A stretch of DNA of 64,000 nt from Mycolicibacterium rhodesiae (GCF_002086695.1 NZ_MVIH01000006.1:186001-250000); one strand, 5' to 3'. Positions 36,188 to 45,474 are shown, numbered from the stretch's first letter. Made by a program: numbers and translations. Notes: generated by a model not told the origin, from the sequence alone.

Positions 36188-37311
36188 TTACCGCGAGAGA
36201 TTCCCCCTGCCAGTTGCATGGGCAATGAAACCTTGAAGGTAGTACCGGATCCCCGCCCGCGGCTCACCACGCTGACGTGGCCGCCGTGGGCTTCGGTCAG
36301 CGCCTTGACGATTGCCAGTCCAATGCCGGATCCTCCCCGCCCACGGTCACGCGCCGAGTCGGCGCGATAGAAGCGCTCGAAGATGTGGGGCAGATGCTCG
36401 GCGGCGATGCCGTCGCCGTCGTCAGCAACGGTGAACACCACCTCGCCGCCGACCGGGGCGACAGTCAGGGAGACGTGCCCGCCACCGGGGGTGTGGCGCA
36501 GTGCATTGTCGAGCAGATTCCCCAGCACCTGCGCCAGCCGTTGCCGGTCCGCCCAGAGGCGAACGGCGCCGCCGGTGTGAGTGTGCAAGGCGACGTTCTT
36601 GGCGGCGTAGCGGTCGGCGATCGCGGCGCCGACTGTTCGTGCGATCTCCGCGGCGTCGACCCACCCCGGCGCGATGACGGCGTGGGCATCTTCGGCCTGG
36701 GCCAGTGCGGCGGCGTCGGCGGAGAACCGGACCAATCGACCGGTCTGCTCGCGCAACATCGCGATGGTCGGCTGGTCGAGGGCCTTCACGCCGTCCTCCA
36801 CGGCTTCCAGGTAGGCCTCCAACACCGAAACGGGAGTGCGGATCTCGTGGGCGAGGTCACCGAACAACTGCCGGCGCGTGGATTCCACCGCTTGGAGTCG
36901 CTCGGCCATCTGGTTGAACGCCGTTGCCAGCTCGTCGAACTCGTCGCCGAGTCGGGGAGAGGCGACCCGGATGTCGTAGTGCCCTTCGGCGATTGCCGAT
37001 GCGGCGGCCGATAGGTCGGCGATCGAGCGCTGCACGCGCCTGCTCAGAATCGCGGTGACGATGAACGCGGTCAGGGCGGCCACCGTGATGGCCACCCCGA
37101 TGGACAGCGCGGTGGCGTTCTGGTAGGCCTGCTCGGCGTGGTACTGCTCGTTGGAGTCGTGGGCGATACCTGCTCGGTGCAGGTGTTCCCGGAACAACGG
37201 TGGTCCGACCACCGACGCCACCACCCACGTGGTGACCCCGCCTGCGATGAGCACCAGGGTCTGGGCGAGCAGAAGCCGGCGTCCCATTCCAAAACCGTTC
37301 GATGCGCTCAC
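36157..37311 (-). CDS. Sensor histidine kinase, metal-sensor type
   Basis: 384 residues; the ATG at 37311 overlaps the response-regulator stop by four bases. Two membrane helices (about 12-36 and 70-90) enclose a short outside loop with four histidines (His43, 45, 51, 58). HAMP follows (90-140), then HisKA with phospho-acceptor His155 in DLAHEIRTP, and HATPase_c (NLLDNALRHTP, DDGDGIA, GGSGIGLAIV). The small His-rich loop fits direct binding of Cu or Ag ions, as in CusS/CopS-type sensors. It would phosphorylate the adjacent OmpR-type regulator. Confidence 0.92.
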   Translation of the reverse strand: MSASNGFGMGRRLLLAQTLVLIAGGVTTWVVASVVGPPLFREHLHRAGIAHDSNEQYHAEQAYQNATALSIGVAITVAALTAFIVTAILSRRVQRSIADLSAAASAIAEGHYDIRVASPRLGDEFDELATAFNQMAERLQAVESTRRQLFGDLAHEIRTPVSVLEAYLEAVEDGVKALDQPTIAMLREQTGRLVRFSADAAALAQAEDAHAVIAPGWVDAAEIARTVGAAIADRYAAKNVALHTHTGGAVRLWADRQRLAQVLGNLLDNALRHTPGGGHVSLTVAPVGGEVVFTVADDGDGIAAEHLPHIFERFYRADSARDRGRGGSGIGLAIVKALTEAHGGHVSVVSRGRGSGTTFKVSLPMQLAGGISRGNQREAGSTTS

Positions 37312-38066
37312 TGCCCGGTCCCCATCCGGTAGCCCACACCACGCACGGTGTAGATGAACCTCGGGTCGGCTGGGTCGTCACCGAGCTTGCGCCGAACGTG
37401 GCCGACGTGGACGTCGACGAGATGGTCGTTGCCCACCCACGGCTCGCCCCACACCGTGTCAATGAGCTGGCCGCGGCTCCACACCACGCCCGGTCGCGAC
37501 GACAAGGCGGCCAGGATGTCGAACTCGGTGCGCGTCAACGCAATTAACTCTTCGTCGACAAACACCTGCCGGCTCGCGAGGTCGATCCGCAGCGGACCGA
37601 ATACCCGTGGGGCCAGTACGTCAGCGGACCCGCCGCCGGCATGCGGGGTCGGCGCGCCAACGGCGCGCGGCCGGCGCAGCATCGCCCGGATCCGGGCGAC
37701 CAGCTCGCGTGGACTGAAGGGTTTGGTGATGTAGTCGTCGGCGCCGACCGATAAGCCGACGATGGTGTCCACCTCGGTATCGCGGGCGGTCAGCATTACC
37801 ACGTAGGCGTCGGAGAACGTCCGCAGTTGGCGGCATACCTCCACGCCGTCCAGACCCGGTAGGCCTAGATCGAGAACGACGACATCCGGGTCTACTTCTC
37901 GCGCCAGGGTCACCGCGTCGGTTCCGCGGTGACACTGCGTCACCTCGAAGCGCTCCCGCCTCAAGTAGCTGGCAACGACCTCTGCCAGGGCCGCCTCGTC
38001 GTCGACCACCAGGGCGCGGTACGTGGGATTGGCACCGCCTGCTGATGCGTGCGGAATGGGGTCCAT
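37308..38066 (-). CDS. OmpR-family response regulator
   Basis: 252 residues from the ATG at 38066; the frame is open far upstream, antisense to the oxidase gene, but has no homology there. Receiver domain: acidic pair in VVDDEA, phospho-acceptor Asp66 in VVVLDLGLPGLDG, and the conserved lysine in YITKPF. The winged helix ends HVGHVRRKLGDDP...VRGVGYRMG. It is divergent from the multicopper oxidase with box 3 in between, 37 bp from its own start, so it probably autoregulates and drives the four tandem-repeat promoters. Confidence 0.93.
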   Translation of the reverse strand: MDPIPHASAGGANPTYRALVVDDEAALAEVVASYLRRERFEVTQCHRGTDAVTLAREVDPDVVVLDLGLPGLDGVEVCRQLRTFSDAYVVMLTARDTEVDTIVGLSVGADDYITKPFSPRELVARIRAMLRRPRAVGAPTPHAGGGSADVLAPRVFGPLRIDLASRQVFVDEELIALTRTEFDILAALSSRPGVVWSRGQLIDTVWGEPWVGNDHLVDVHVGHVRRKLGDDPADPRFIYTVRGVGYRMGTGQ

Positions 38067-38102
38067 CCCGTAATCGTGCCGTCTCGCCGCACCTGTCCGG
38101 GT

Positions 38103-38124
38103 TCTTGAGCGAATCTTCACAAAA
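38103..38124 (+). promoter_or_regulatory. Tandem direct-repeat box of the island two-component system (box 3)
   Basis: Two adjacent TCTT-N4-GAA units (last unit ends AAA), 69-bp gap to the oxidase start at 38193 and 37 bp from the divergent response-regulator start. Confidence 0.7.
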
Positions 38125-38192
38125 CCAACACCAAACCACCCGGAGGTGCAGCGCACCGTGGAAGAAGAAATTGGGAGATGACAGGATCGGTG

Positions 38193-39731
38193 ATGAGTCG
38201 ACAGACCCCTGCAGCAGTAGCGATGACGCGACGTGGGTTTCTGGCCGCCAGCGTCCTCGGCGGTGCGGCATTGGTGGCATGCAGCCGTCCAATCCCCGCC
38301 GGCGCGCCGAGCGGCACCATCGGACCGGATGCGATCGCCGCGGCGGAGTCCGCCCGCCCGCACTCGGGCAAGACGGTCACTGCGCGGCTGGCGCCCGGGG
38401 TGGCCGACCTCGACCTCGGCGGCACCAAGGCACACACCTTGGCCTACAACAACCAGCTTCCCGGTCCGCTGATCCGGGCTAATGTCGGTGACGAGATCGC
38501 CGTCACTGTCGACAACGGACTTGATCACGCCTCGTCCGTGCACTGGCACGGCCTTGCCTTGCGCAACGACATGGACGGCGCGGCGCCGGCGGTCCGCAAC
38601 ATCGAATCGGGTTCGAGTTTCACCTATCGGTTCAGCTCGCCCTATCCGGGGACCTACTGGGCCCACCCGCACACCGGGCTGGACACCGACTACGGCCTGT
38701 ATGTGCCGGTCATCATCGACGATCCGGCAGAGCCGGGTCGCTACGACGCCGAGTGGATCGTGATGCTCGACGATTGGACCTCCGGAGTCGGAACCAGCCC
38801 TGAGGAGATCTTCAGAGGATTGCGGTCGATGGGCAAGGGTGGCGGCTCCATGCCCGGCATGCCGGGGATGGGCGGCATGGGGTCGATGCCCGGCGTGCCC
38901 GGTGTCGGTGGTGCCGGTGCCAGTGATCTGCTCGGGGGAGACGGCGGCGACGTCAGCTACCCGTACTACATCATCAACGGCCGAATCCCCGCCGCGGCGA
39001 CTACTTTCACCGCAAAACCGGGGCGGCGCATCAGGATTCGCATCATCAACGCCGCCGCCGACACCGCCTTCCGGGTTGCACTGGCTGGACACCGCATGAC
39101 CGTCACACACACCGACGGTTTCCCGGTCGTGCCCACCGATGTCGATGCCCTTCTGCTGGGCATGGGGGAGCGCTATGACGTGGTGGTGACGGCAGGCGAC
39201 GGGGTGTTTCCGTTGGTTGCCTCGGCCGAGGGCAAGAACGCCGTCGCCCGCGCGCTGCTGTCCACCGGCGCGGGCAGTGCGCCGGACGCCGGTTTCCGGC
39301 CACCGCAACTGACCGGCCGGGTGGGCACCGTCGACACCTTCACGGCCACACCGGAAGTCCAGCTGTCCACCGACAGTGATCTCGCACTGCAGGCACGCCT
39401 GTCGGGCACGATGATGCAGTACGACTGGAAGATCAACGGCAGGGCTTATGACCAGACCGTCCCGTTGACCGTCCATCAGGGTCAGCACGCCACCCTCGCG
39501 TTCACCAACGAGACCATGATGTGGCATCCGATGCACCTGCACGGTCACACCTTCCAAGTGATCAGAGCCGATGGCAGCGCCGGGCCGCGTAAGGACACCG
39601 TCGTCGTCAAACCGATGCAGACCGTGACGGTCAGACTGCTCGCCGACAACCCTGGGATATGGATGCTGCACTGCCACAACGGCTACCACATGGACGCCGG
39701 GATGATGACCACACTCAACTACACCGGCTGA
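38193..39731 (+). CDS. mmcO: Multicopper oxidase, MmcO/CueO-like
   Basis: 512 residues from the ATG at 38193, which has AGGA at good spacing; an in-frame ATG at 38178 is possible. A Tat signal (TRRGFLAASVLGGAAL) ends in a lipobox-like LVAC. All four copper motifs are present: HWHG, HPHT, HPMHLHGH and HCHNGYHMDAGM. A Met/Gly-rich insert (GGSMPGMPGMGGMGSMPG) lies near residue 220, like the Met-rich arm of CueO. It oxidises Cu(I) to the less toxic Cu(II) outside the cytoplasm; M. tuberculosis MmcO is needed for copper resistance. It is under box 3, and a SHOCT gene follows. Confidence 0.93.
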   Translation: MSRQTPAAVAMTRRGFLAASVLGGAALVACSRPIPAGAPSGTIGPDAIAAAESARPHSGKTVTARLAPGVADLDLGGTKAHTLAYNNQLPGPLIRANVGDEIAVTVDNGLDHASSVHWHGLALRNDMDGAAPAVRNIESGSSFTYRFSSPYPGTYWAHPHTGLDTDYGLYVPVIIDDPAEPGRYDAEWIVMLDDWTSGVGTSPEEIFRGLRSMGKGGGSMPGMPGMGGMGSMPGVPGVGGAGASDLLGGDGGDVSYPYYIINGRIPAAATTFTAKPGRRIRIRIINAAADTAFRVALAGHRMTVTHTDGFPVVPTDVDALLLGMGERYDVVVTAGDGVFPLVASAEGKNAVARALLSTGAGSAPDAGFRPPQLTGRVGTVDTFTATPEVQLSTDSDLALQARLSGTMMQYDWKINGRAYDQTVPLTVHQGQHATLAFTNETMMWHPMHLHGHTFQVIRADGSAGPRKDTVVVKPMQTVTVRLLADNPGIWMLHCHNGYHMDAGMMTTLNYTG

Positions 39732-39784
39732 CACCACGCCAGCCGCAGCTCACTCGTCGAAAGAGTTAGGAAGGAGAGGTTCCC

Positions 39785-40051
39785 ATGATGTTTTGGTCCG
39801 ATCACATGAGCGGGTGGGGATACGCAGGCATGGTCATTGGAATGGTCTTGTTCTGGGCCCTCATCATCATCGGGATCGTCGCGCTGATCCGGTCGAGCAC
39901 CGGTGCCACTCAGGCGGGATCGATTCCGCAGTTCCCGCCGTACACCGAATCACCGGAGCAAGTGCTGGCCGCCCGATACGCCCGCGGCGAGATCGACGAC
40001 ACCGAATACCGGCAGCGACTGGCCGTCCTACGCGGCGCTACGCCGCGTTGA
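39785..40051 (+). CDS. SHOCT-domain small membrane protein (paralogue)
   Basis: 88 residues from the ATG at 39785 with a GGAAGGAGAGG binding site. The layout is that of the 23730 protein: short Trp-rich start, one helix (AGMVIGMVLFWALIIIGIVALI), SHOCT motif (VLAARYARGEIDDTEYRQRL). The two are clearly paralogous. It is 53 bp after the multicopper oxidase and likely in its operon, while the other copy precedes the cupredoxin; each SHOCT protein thus pairs with a different exported copper protein. Confidence 0.85.
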   Translation: MMFWSDHMSGWGYAGMVIGMVLFWALIIIGIVALIRSSTGATQAGSIPQFPPYTESPEQVLAARYARGEIDDTEYRQRLAVLRGATPR

Positions 40052-40084
40052 CCCGCTGATCCAACAGCGGAAGCCTTGCTGTCC

Positions 40085-40609
40085 ATGACGTCGCCGACCT
40101 ACGCGGAGGTTCTGCGGGACATCCGCCGACAACACTTCGCGGTACTGTCCACCAGCGACACAACCGGTACTACCGCGTCGGCAGGAGTGACATACAACCT
40201 CGGCCGATCGGGCGCGACGATCTACGTGATGACACGTCGGCACTTGCAGAAGGCCCGCAACATCGCTGTCAATCCCGAGGTTTCGATGGTCATCCCGATA
40301 CCCCGCAAGTTGCTGTGGGGGCTGCCGCCTGCCACCATCCAGCTGCGCGGCCACGCCAAGGTGGTGGACTCGGCCGACATCGAAGCCCGCGGCGTCTTCT
40401 CGGGATTCTGGCTCGGGCGACAAATTCTCACCAGCTATGAGCAACTCCGGAACCAGGGTGAGACCCGCATTTGCTTCCTGCGGATCGACCTTGATCCGCT
40501 GATCCGCACCTATATGGTTGGCACGCCCATGTGGCAGACCCGATCTCGCATGGAGGCCGGGAGCGCAACGGTCGTCAGGCCGGGAGACCAGGGCCCTGCC
40601 GTGATGTGA
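40085..40609 (+). CDS. Pyridoxamine 5'-phosphate oxidase-like flavin/F420 protein
   Basis: 174 residues from the ATG at 40085. The split-barrel pattern is visible: LRDIRRQHFAVLSTSD at the start, GATIYVMTRRHLQKARNIAVNPEVSMVI, then IQLRGHAKVVDSADI. Such proteins bind FMN or F420 and reduce diverse substrates. Substrate unknown. It follows the SHOCT gene by 33 bp and may close the oxidase operon, possibly as a stress-related reductase. Confidence 0.82.
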   Translation: MTSPTYAEVLRDIRRQHFAVLSTSDTTGTTASAGVTYNLGRSGATIYVMTRRHLQKARNIAVNPEVSMVIPIPRKLLWGLPPATIQLRGHAKVVDSADIEARGVFSGFWLGRQILTSYEQLRNQGETRICFLRIDLDPLIRTYMVGTPMWQTRSRMEAGSATVVRPGDQGPAVM

Positions 40610-40794
40610 AGCGGTGATCAGCGCACTCGCCGAGCCCCGAGCAGAATCGCGTGATACCAGGAACCCGGGGAGGTGCAGCTATTCGCACTTATGCAGACTT
40701 GAGTGGTGGATCGGTTGGGGCGGCCCGGAGATCGGCCACACGAATGGTCCCGCTAGTTGAAGTCAGATTCGTACCGCAACGTCATTTAGGCTAA

Positions 40795-40829
40795 TAAGTG
40801 AAGTTAGACTGCAGTGGTGACTTCACTTA
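40795..40829. promoter_or_regulatory. Operator-like inverted repeat at the Fic-type gene start
   Basis: Arms TAAGTGAAGT and ACTTCACTTA are perfect over 10 bp with a 15-bp loop, and overlap the apparent old start at 40817. GAAGTTAGA inside it is echoed by GAAGTCAGA at 40759-40767. This is likely the autoregulatory site of the Fic-type gene whose C-terminus is a winged helix. The preceding 40610-40794 holds no gene. Confidence 0.5.
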
Positions 40830-41489
40830 GCTCCGTCACCCGCAAGGAGTTCGATGGGAGCCGCAGAGCAGGAGGCATGCGGGGCGAGCGCTGCCCAAGT
40901 ACGGCACCTGTCACCCCGTCGTACCCGCCAGTATCGCCGACCTAGACCTTGACTTACCGCCGTTGGTGCTGGCCGACGCTGAGTCAGCCAGCCGCGAGGT
41001 CGCGCGGTTCGACGCTGAACTCGGCAGCGACATCGCACCGTTCGCGTCGGTGTTGCTGAGGTCGGAATCCGCCGCGGGTTCGCAGATCGAAAACTTGACT
41101 GCCTCAGCGCGCGCTATCGCGACGGTAACGCCGCGCCGATTGTCGAGAACTTCTCGCAAGCAACCATTCTGGCGATCGCCAACGGGCGATAACTGGTCGC
41201 TGAACTTCGCGACATCCGGGAAGGCTGGAACGGTGTGATCACCGCGCGATCGGACTCCACGGTGTGGAAGGTCGCCGACTTGTTGACCCGCCGCCCGGTT
41301 GTCAACGCAGTCCTCCTGGCGCACGAACTGAGCGTCGAGTCCACCAATGCTCACCGGTACCTCAACCCGCTCAGGAAAGCGGGAGTCCTCATCGAGACAA
41401 CGAATGGACCGCGCAACAGAGTGTGGCGGTCTCCGGAGGTACTCGCAGCGCTCGATGCTTTCGCCGAACGCGCCGGCCGACGCGGCTAG
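40817..41489 (+). pseudogene. Fic-family gene, internally deleted
   Basis: The first part (DLDLPPLVLADAESASREVA, then VARFDAELGSDIAP, VLLRSESAAGSQIENLTASA) is the typical Fic N-terminal domain with its SE/QIEN-type region. After ARAIA the match jumps to the segment that normally follows the catalytic core (IVENFSQATILAIANGR, a stop, then LVAELRDIREGWN). It ends with a winged helix (STNAHRYLNPLRKAGVLIE). The HPFxDGNGR core is deleted, and there is at least one stop and two frame changes, one near 40850. So the AMP-transferring activity is lost; only the DNA-binding tail remains open (41235-41489). Confidence 0.8.
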
Positions 41490-41816
41490 TCGATCGCGTA
41501 ACTCGCTCCTCACTCCCGCCCATGACACGAGGCGAGATGGCGAAGTGCCTGGGGCTCGACAGGATTCTTGCGATACCGGAGCGCAAAACACCTCTTCCCG
41601 TCAGCCTTCACTACCACCGATCTCATCAGCCCACTGCCCGTTCTCACCCACTCCCAATACCTTCTCGTCTACTCTCAATCCATACCAATTACCCTGTCCC
41701 CGTTCATGTCTCACCGATGCCACAGCCAGAAACGCTTGGCACATTTGCACAAGGAGTGCGAGACTGGTTGTGGCGCAGTGAGCGTCGATGCTTCCAGTTC
41801 TTGAGTGAGATTCCTG
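41490..41816. other. Pyrimidine-rich gene-free region before the relaxase
   Basis: About 330 bp with no supported gene. From about 41585 to 41720 the plus strand is unusually C/T-rich and lower in GC than its surroundings. It lies directly before a MobF relaxase gene, where an origin of transfer would be expected, but I cannot recognise a nic site. Confidence 0.35.
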
Positions 41817-44621
41817 ATGCTGACAATTTCGAAGCTGAAGCGGTCGTCGGTGAGCTACTACATCGACACCGCGAAGGCTGCTGGGCGTGCCAGTTCTGAC
41901 CTGCAAAAGTCCAACGGTGGCCTGGGGGAGTACTACTCCGAACATGAGACGCGTACCCCAGTGTGGTTGTGTGCGGGTGACACCCATACTGCGGCTCGAT
42001 TGGTGGGTTTGACGGATCTGCAGCGCGCGGGTGGGGAAGCCGATTCGGCGGTCGTGGCGCGGTGGCTTGATGACGGTGTCGCGCCCAACGGCGCGCGCGG
42101 ACGCGCCTTCGGTACCCGCGGCGTGCACGGGTTCGATTTGACCTTCGCCGCGCCCAAGAGCGTGTCATTGTTGCGCGCCTTGCGCGCCGACGATGTGGTT
42201 GAAAAGGCAGTCGCTGCGGCGCATTCGACTGCGCTTGCAGAGGCGATGGAGTACCTGGCTGCGCATGCCGGTTACACCCGCGTACACAACAGCGTGACGG
42301 GGGAGAAGGACTTGTTGAGGTTGCCGGGATTGGTCGCAGTGGCTTATCAACATGAGACGTCGCGATGCGGAGATCCGCATATGCATACCCATGTGATCGT
42401 GCCGAATCGCCAAGCCCGGAACGATGGGGTGCTGGTATCCATCGACGGAACGTCGCTCTACCACGAGGCCCGTGCAGCGGGTGTCATCTATCAGGCCACG
42501 TTGCGTCGCGAATTACACCAATTGCTGGGGATCGAGTGGGCGCCGGTAGATCCGGGAACGGGGATGGCCGAGGCCGCCGGAGTCGATCGCGACACCATCA
42601 CTGCGTGGTCGCGGCGCTCGTCGCAGCTACGAGAGTGGGCTGCGCACAACCTCGTTTCGGTGGACGGCCCGTTGAGCGCGGCGCAGCTCGCGGCGGCGCA
42701 GAAAGCCACCCGTCCCGCCAAACCCGAAGAGCTTGCGTGGAGCGAATTGCAGCGGCAGTGGCGCGAGGACGCGCGAGGTCTCGTTCTGGACCGCGCCGCG
42801 TTTCTGGAAGCGCGCGCGGCGCGCCGCGCCGCGGCGCGGACTGCCTTTCATGGCGCGAGTTTGGCTGCCGCCGCGGAGAAAATCGACAAGGCGGTGTTCA
42901 CTCGCGCGGACCTAGTCGAGATCGTCGGCGCGCAGCTTCCCGTCGACGGAGACCAGTCGCCGCGCGCCACGGTTGAAGCCGCCGTCGACGAGATTGGGAT
43001 GCGGTTGACCGCGCCGCGCGCCGCCCACGAGCGCGAGGGCCATGAGCGCTTCACCCTGGCGCGGATCTTGGCCGAAGAAGGCGCGCTACTCCGCCTAATT
43101 GACGCAAGAAACGACCGCGCAGTGCTCTGGGTTCGCGACGACGACACCTCCGGACTGTCGCCGGATCAGAAGGCCGCCGTGCGCAACATTGGCGAGTCGC
43201 CGTGGCTCGTGCAACCTCTGTCCGCGCCGGCGGGAGCGGGCAAGACCACCTCGCTGCGCGCGCTCGCCAGCGCAGCACACCATCGGTTCGGTGCGCGCGT
43301 TCTGGCCCTCGCACCGACCGGTCAGGCTGTCGACGTCGCGATGCGCGAGGGCGCCGGAGACGATGGCCTGACGGTCGCCAAAGCGCTGCAGTCGCTGCGC
43401 GACAACACCTTGAAGCTCGACCCCGCGACCCTCGTAGTAATTGATGAAGCCGGCATGGTCGGCACCGACGATCTGCGCCAGCTCCTGACTGCCACCACTC
43501 AGGCGGGCGCGAAGTCGGTACTTGTCGGTGACGCCAGCCAGTTGGCGCCGGTCAAGGCCCGCGGTGGCATGTTCGCCCAACTCTGCACCGACCTACCGTG
43601 GACGCAGCACCTGTCCGAGGTGTGGCGGATGGCCGATCCGGAAGAACGCGCCGCGTCCCTCGCGCTGCGCGACGGCAAACCACCCGAACGCCGTCACGCC
43701 GTGGACTGGTATAGCAGCCACGATCGGTTGCACTGCGGCGATGCGATCACCATGGCCGCGGACGCGCTCGCTGCCTACAAGGCCGACACCGAACTCGGCC
43801 GTGACGCCTTGCTCGTCTGCGACACCACCGAAATGGCCGATGCGCTCAACCTCCGCATTCACAACGATCGAATCGACCCGAACGCGCCTTCTGTTCACGC
43901 CGCTCGAGGTCAACAAATCCGCGTCGGAGACCTGATCATCAGCCGGCGCAACGACCCCACGATTGCCTTCCACCACTCAACGCCCAACGCTGAGTCGCTA
44001 CCGTCTGTTCGCAACGGGAACCGATGGCGGGTCGCTGCCATCGACGCCAAGACGAATCATGTTGCGGCCGAACGCCTCGACGACAAAGCCCGCGTTGTCT
44101 TCGACAGTGACTACGTTCGCGAACACGTGAGCCTCGGCTACGCCGTCACGGTGCACTCCGCCCAAGGGGTCACCGCCGACGCTTGCCACGCAGTCCTCAG
44201 CGACTGCACCAGCCGCAATCTGCTCTACGTCGCAATGACCCGCGGACGCCACGTCAACGTCGCGCACATCTACGAACGCAGCACCGAAGCGAACGAGTTC
44301 GGTCACGAAGAACACGCCGGAACTCACGTCGCGCAGCGCGGTGATAGCCGCGAAGCGGCGATCCTCATTCACGGAATCCTCGCGAACGACGAGCCGGCCG
44401 TCACCGCCCACGACTACGCCGCACAGGCCGACGGCGAAGCCCTACCTGATCGTGTCCGCGACCTCCTTAATGTGCGCGACGTGGCTAAGGAACGGCGGCA
44501 TACGGTCTACGCGCGTTGGAAGACGCAGCGCGAAGGACACAACCGCGACCTGACCGAAACCCGCGAACGGCTCATCAGCAGAGCTCAAGATCGCAGCACT
44601 GACTACGGACTTGAACTTTGA
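41817..44621 (+). CDS. MobF-family relaxase-helicase (TraA/TrwC type)
   Basis: 934 residues from the ATG at 41817 (MLTISKL, a typical TrwC-type start). The N-terminal relaxase has tandem catalytic tyrosines (SYYID, residues 14-15), RTPVWLCAG, FDLTFAAPKSVSLLRAL, and the metal-binding HMHTH. After a linker, a RecD-like helicase follows with Walker A PAGAGKTT, Walker B VVIDEAGMVG, GDASQLAPV, and HSAQGVTAD...YVAMTRGR. It should nick and unwind DNA during mobilisation. Actinobacterial homologues are often well over 1000 residues, so the C-terminus may be shortened. Immediately upstream is a Fic remnant. Confidence 0.92.
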   Translation: MLTISKLKRSSVSYYIDTAKAAGRASSDLQKSNGGLGEYYSEHETRTPVWLCAGDTHTAARLVGLTDLQRAGGEADSAVVARWLDDGVAPNGARGRAFGTRGVHGFDLTFAAPKSVSLLRALRADDVVEKAVAAAHSTALAEAMEYLAAHAGYTRVHNSVTGEKDLLRLPGLVAVAYQHETSRCGDPHMHTHVIVPNRQARNDGVLVSIDGTSLYHEARAAGVIYQATLRRELHQLLGIEWAPVDPGTGMAEAAGVDRDTITAWSRRSSQLREWAAHNLVSVDGPLSAAQLAAAQKATRPAKPEELAWSELQRQWREDARGLVLDRAAFLEARAARRAAARTAFHGASLAAAAEKIDKAVFTRADLVEIVGAQLPVDGDQSPRATVEAAVDEIGMRLTAPRAAHEREGHERFTLARILAEEGALLRLIDARNDRAVLWVRDDDTSGLSPDQKAAVRNIGESPWLVQPLSAPAGAGKTTSLRALASAAHHRFGARVLALAPTGQAVDVAMREGAGDDGLTVAKALQSLRDNTLKLDPATLVVIDEAGMVGTDDLRQLLTATTQAGAKSVLVGDASQLAPVKARGGMFAQLCTDLPWTQHLSEVWRMADPEERAASLALRDGKPPERRHAVDWYSSHDRLHCGDAITMAADALAAYKADTELGRDALLVCDTTEMADALNLRIHNDRIDPNAPSVHAARGQQIRVGDLIISRRNDPTIAFHHSTPNAESLPSVRNGNRWRVAAIDAKTNHVAAERLDDKARVVFDSDYVREHVSLGYAVTVHSAQGVTADACHAVLSDCTSRNLLYVAMTRGRHVNVAHIYERSTEANEFGHEEHAGTHVAQRGDSREAAILIHGILANDEPAVTAHDYAAQADGEALPDRVRDLLNVRDVAKERRHTVYARWKTQREGHNRDLTETRERLISRAQDRSTDYGLEL

Positions 44622-44823
44622 TTCGACAATCCGAGCCGATCGAGAGGGCGGGACTGTAGACATCTTGCGTCATCGAGGGTCGCGGTTGTCCTAGGTGGTC
44701 AGACCTGATAACCGCCGACAGGCCCGCGATCAACCAAGGCTGGCCCTCGACTTTCGGAAGCTGCGCGTGGTCACCTCAGGCGTTGCGCGCAAGATCACCC
44801 TGTCAGAAGCGATAATTCCAGTC

Positions 44824-45474
44824 ATGGCTCCGACCGCGCCGCCGACTCCATCGGTCCCCCCGCCGACACCAACACCGACGCAGGTCGTGATCGTTAATCT
44901 GCCAAGCGACGTTCTTGACAAGCTCTCGCCCCACGAAACCGGACTGCCGATCTCGTGGGCCACAATCATCGCTGCCTGCATCACCGTTTTGGCTGCCCTT
45001 GTTGCCCTAGCGGGGATTTGGTGGCAGATCCGTGCGGCAGCGAGAGAGTCGAGGAGCAACCGCGTCGCAGATGCAAAACTCGCCCGCCAATCTCACCTTG
45101 CTGAGCGGATGGGAGAAGCGCTCGGAATCGCCCGCTCGTTGGAGGACCTCTTGGGTAGCAACACGCGCGATCCGCTCGGCAAGTGGGCCGCCGCCGACCA
45201 ACACGCATTCGATGAGCTAACGCAGCGCTCACGCACCCTAGTGAACATCCTCTCGGTGTTAGGTGCTGACGAATCGTCTGCTGCCCTGCACCGATTCACC
45301 TTCCTGTCGAACGTCATTGCGAAGGATCAAGCGCGCGGATCGGGCGGCGCGGTCGCGGATTCGTTAGACGGCAAGTCCTACCTGGAGTTACGCGACGGCC
45401 TGCACTCCGCGTTCAAGAGCGACCTCTCAGTCCTAGGGGCGTCTCCGGCCGAAAACACGACGTACAGGACGTAG
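44824..45474 (+). CDS. Single-pass membrane protein of unknown function
   Basis: About 216 residues from the ATG at 44824; a GTG at 44695 in frame is an alternative. A Pro/Thr-rich outside start (APTAPPTPSVPPPTPTPTQ) precedes one helix (WATIIAACITVLAALVALAGIWW). A cytoplasmic alpha-helical region with many Arg and Glu (AAARESRSNRVADAKLARQS) follows. Proteins of this form (TM plus helical tail) are frequent cargo on mobile elements. No family recognised. Confidence 0.6.
   Translation: MAPTAPPTPSVPPPTPTPTQVVIVNLPSDVLDKLSPHETGLPISWATIIAACITVLAALVALAGIWWQIRAAARESRSNRVADAKLARQSHLAERMGEALGIARSLEDLLGSNTRDPLGKWAAADQHAFDELTQRSRTLVNILSVLGADESSAALHRFTFLSNVIAKDQARGSGGAVADSLDGKSYLELRDGLHSAFKSDLSVLGASPAENTTYRT

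Noticed and set aside
37308..39737. A very long minus-strand open frame (809 codons) covering the multicopper oxidase
   Set aside because: Only the part after 38066 has protein-family features; the rest is the GC-rich antisense of the oxidase gene.
40650..40794. Search for a left attachment site just before the Fic remnant
   Set aside because: No repeat of the tRNA-Arg 3' end is visible there.
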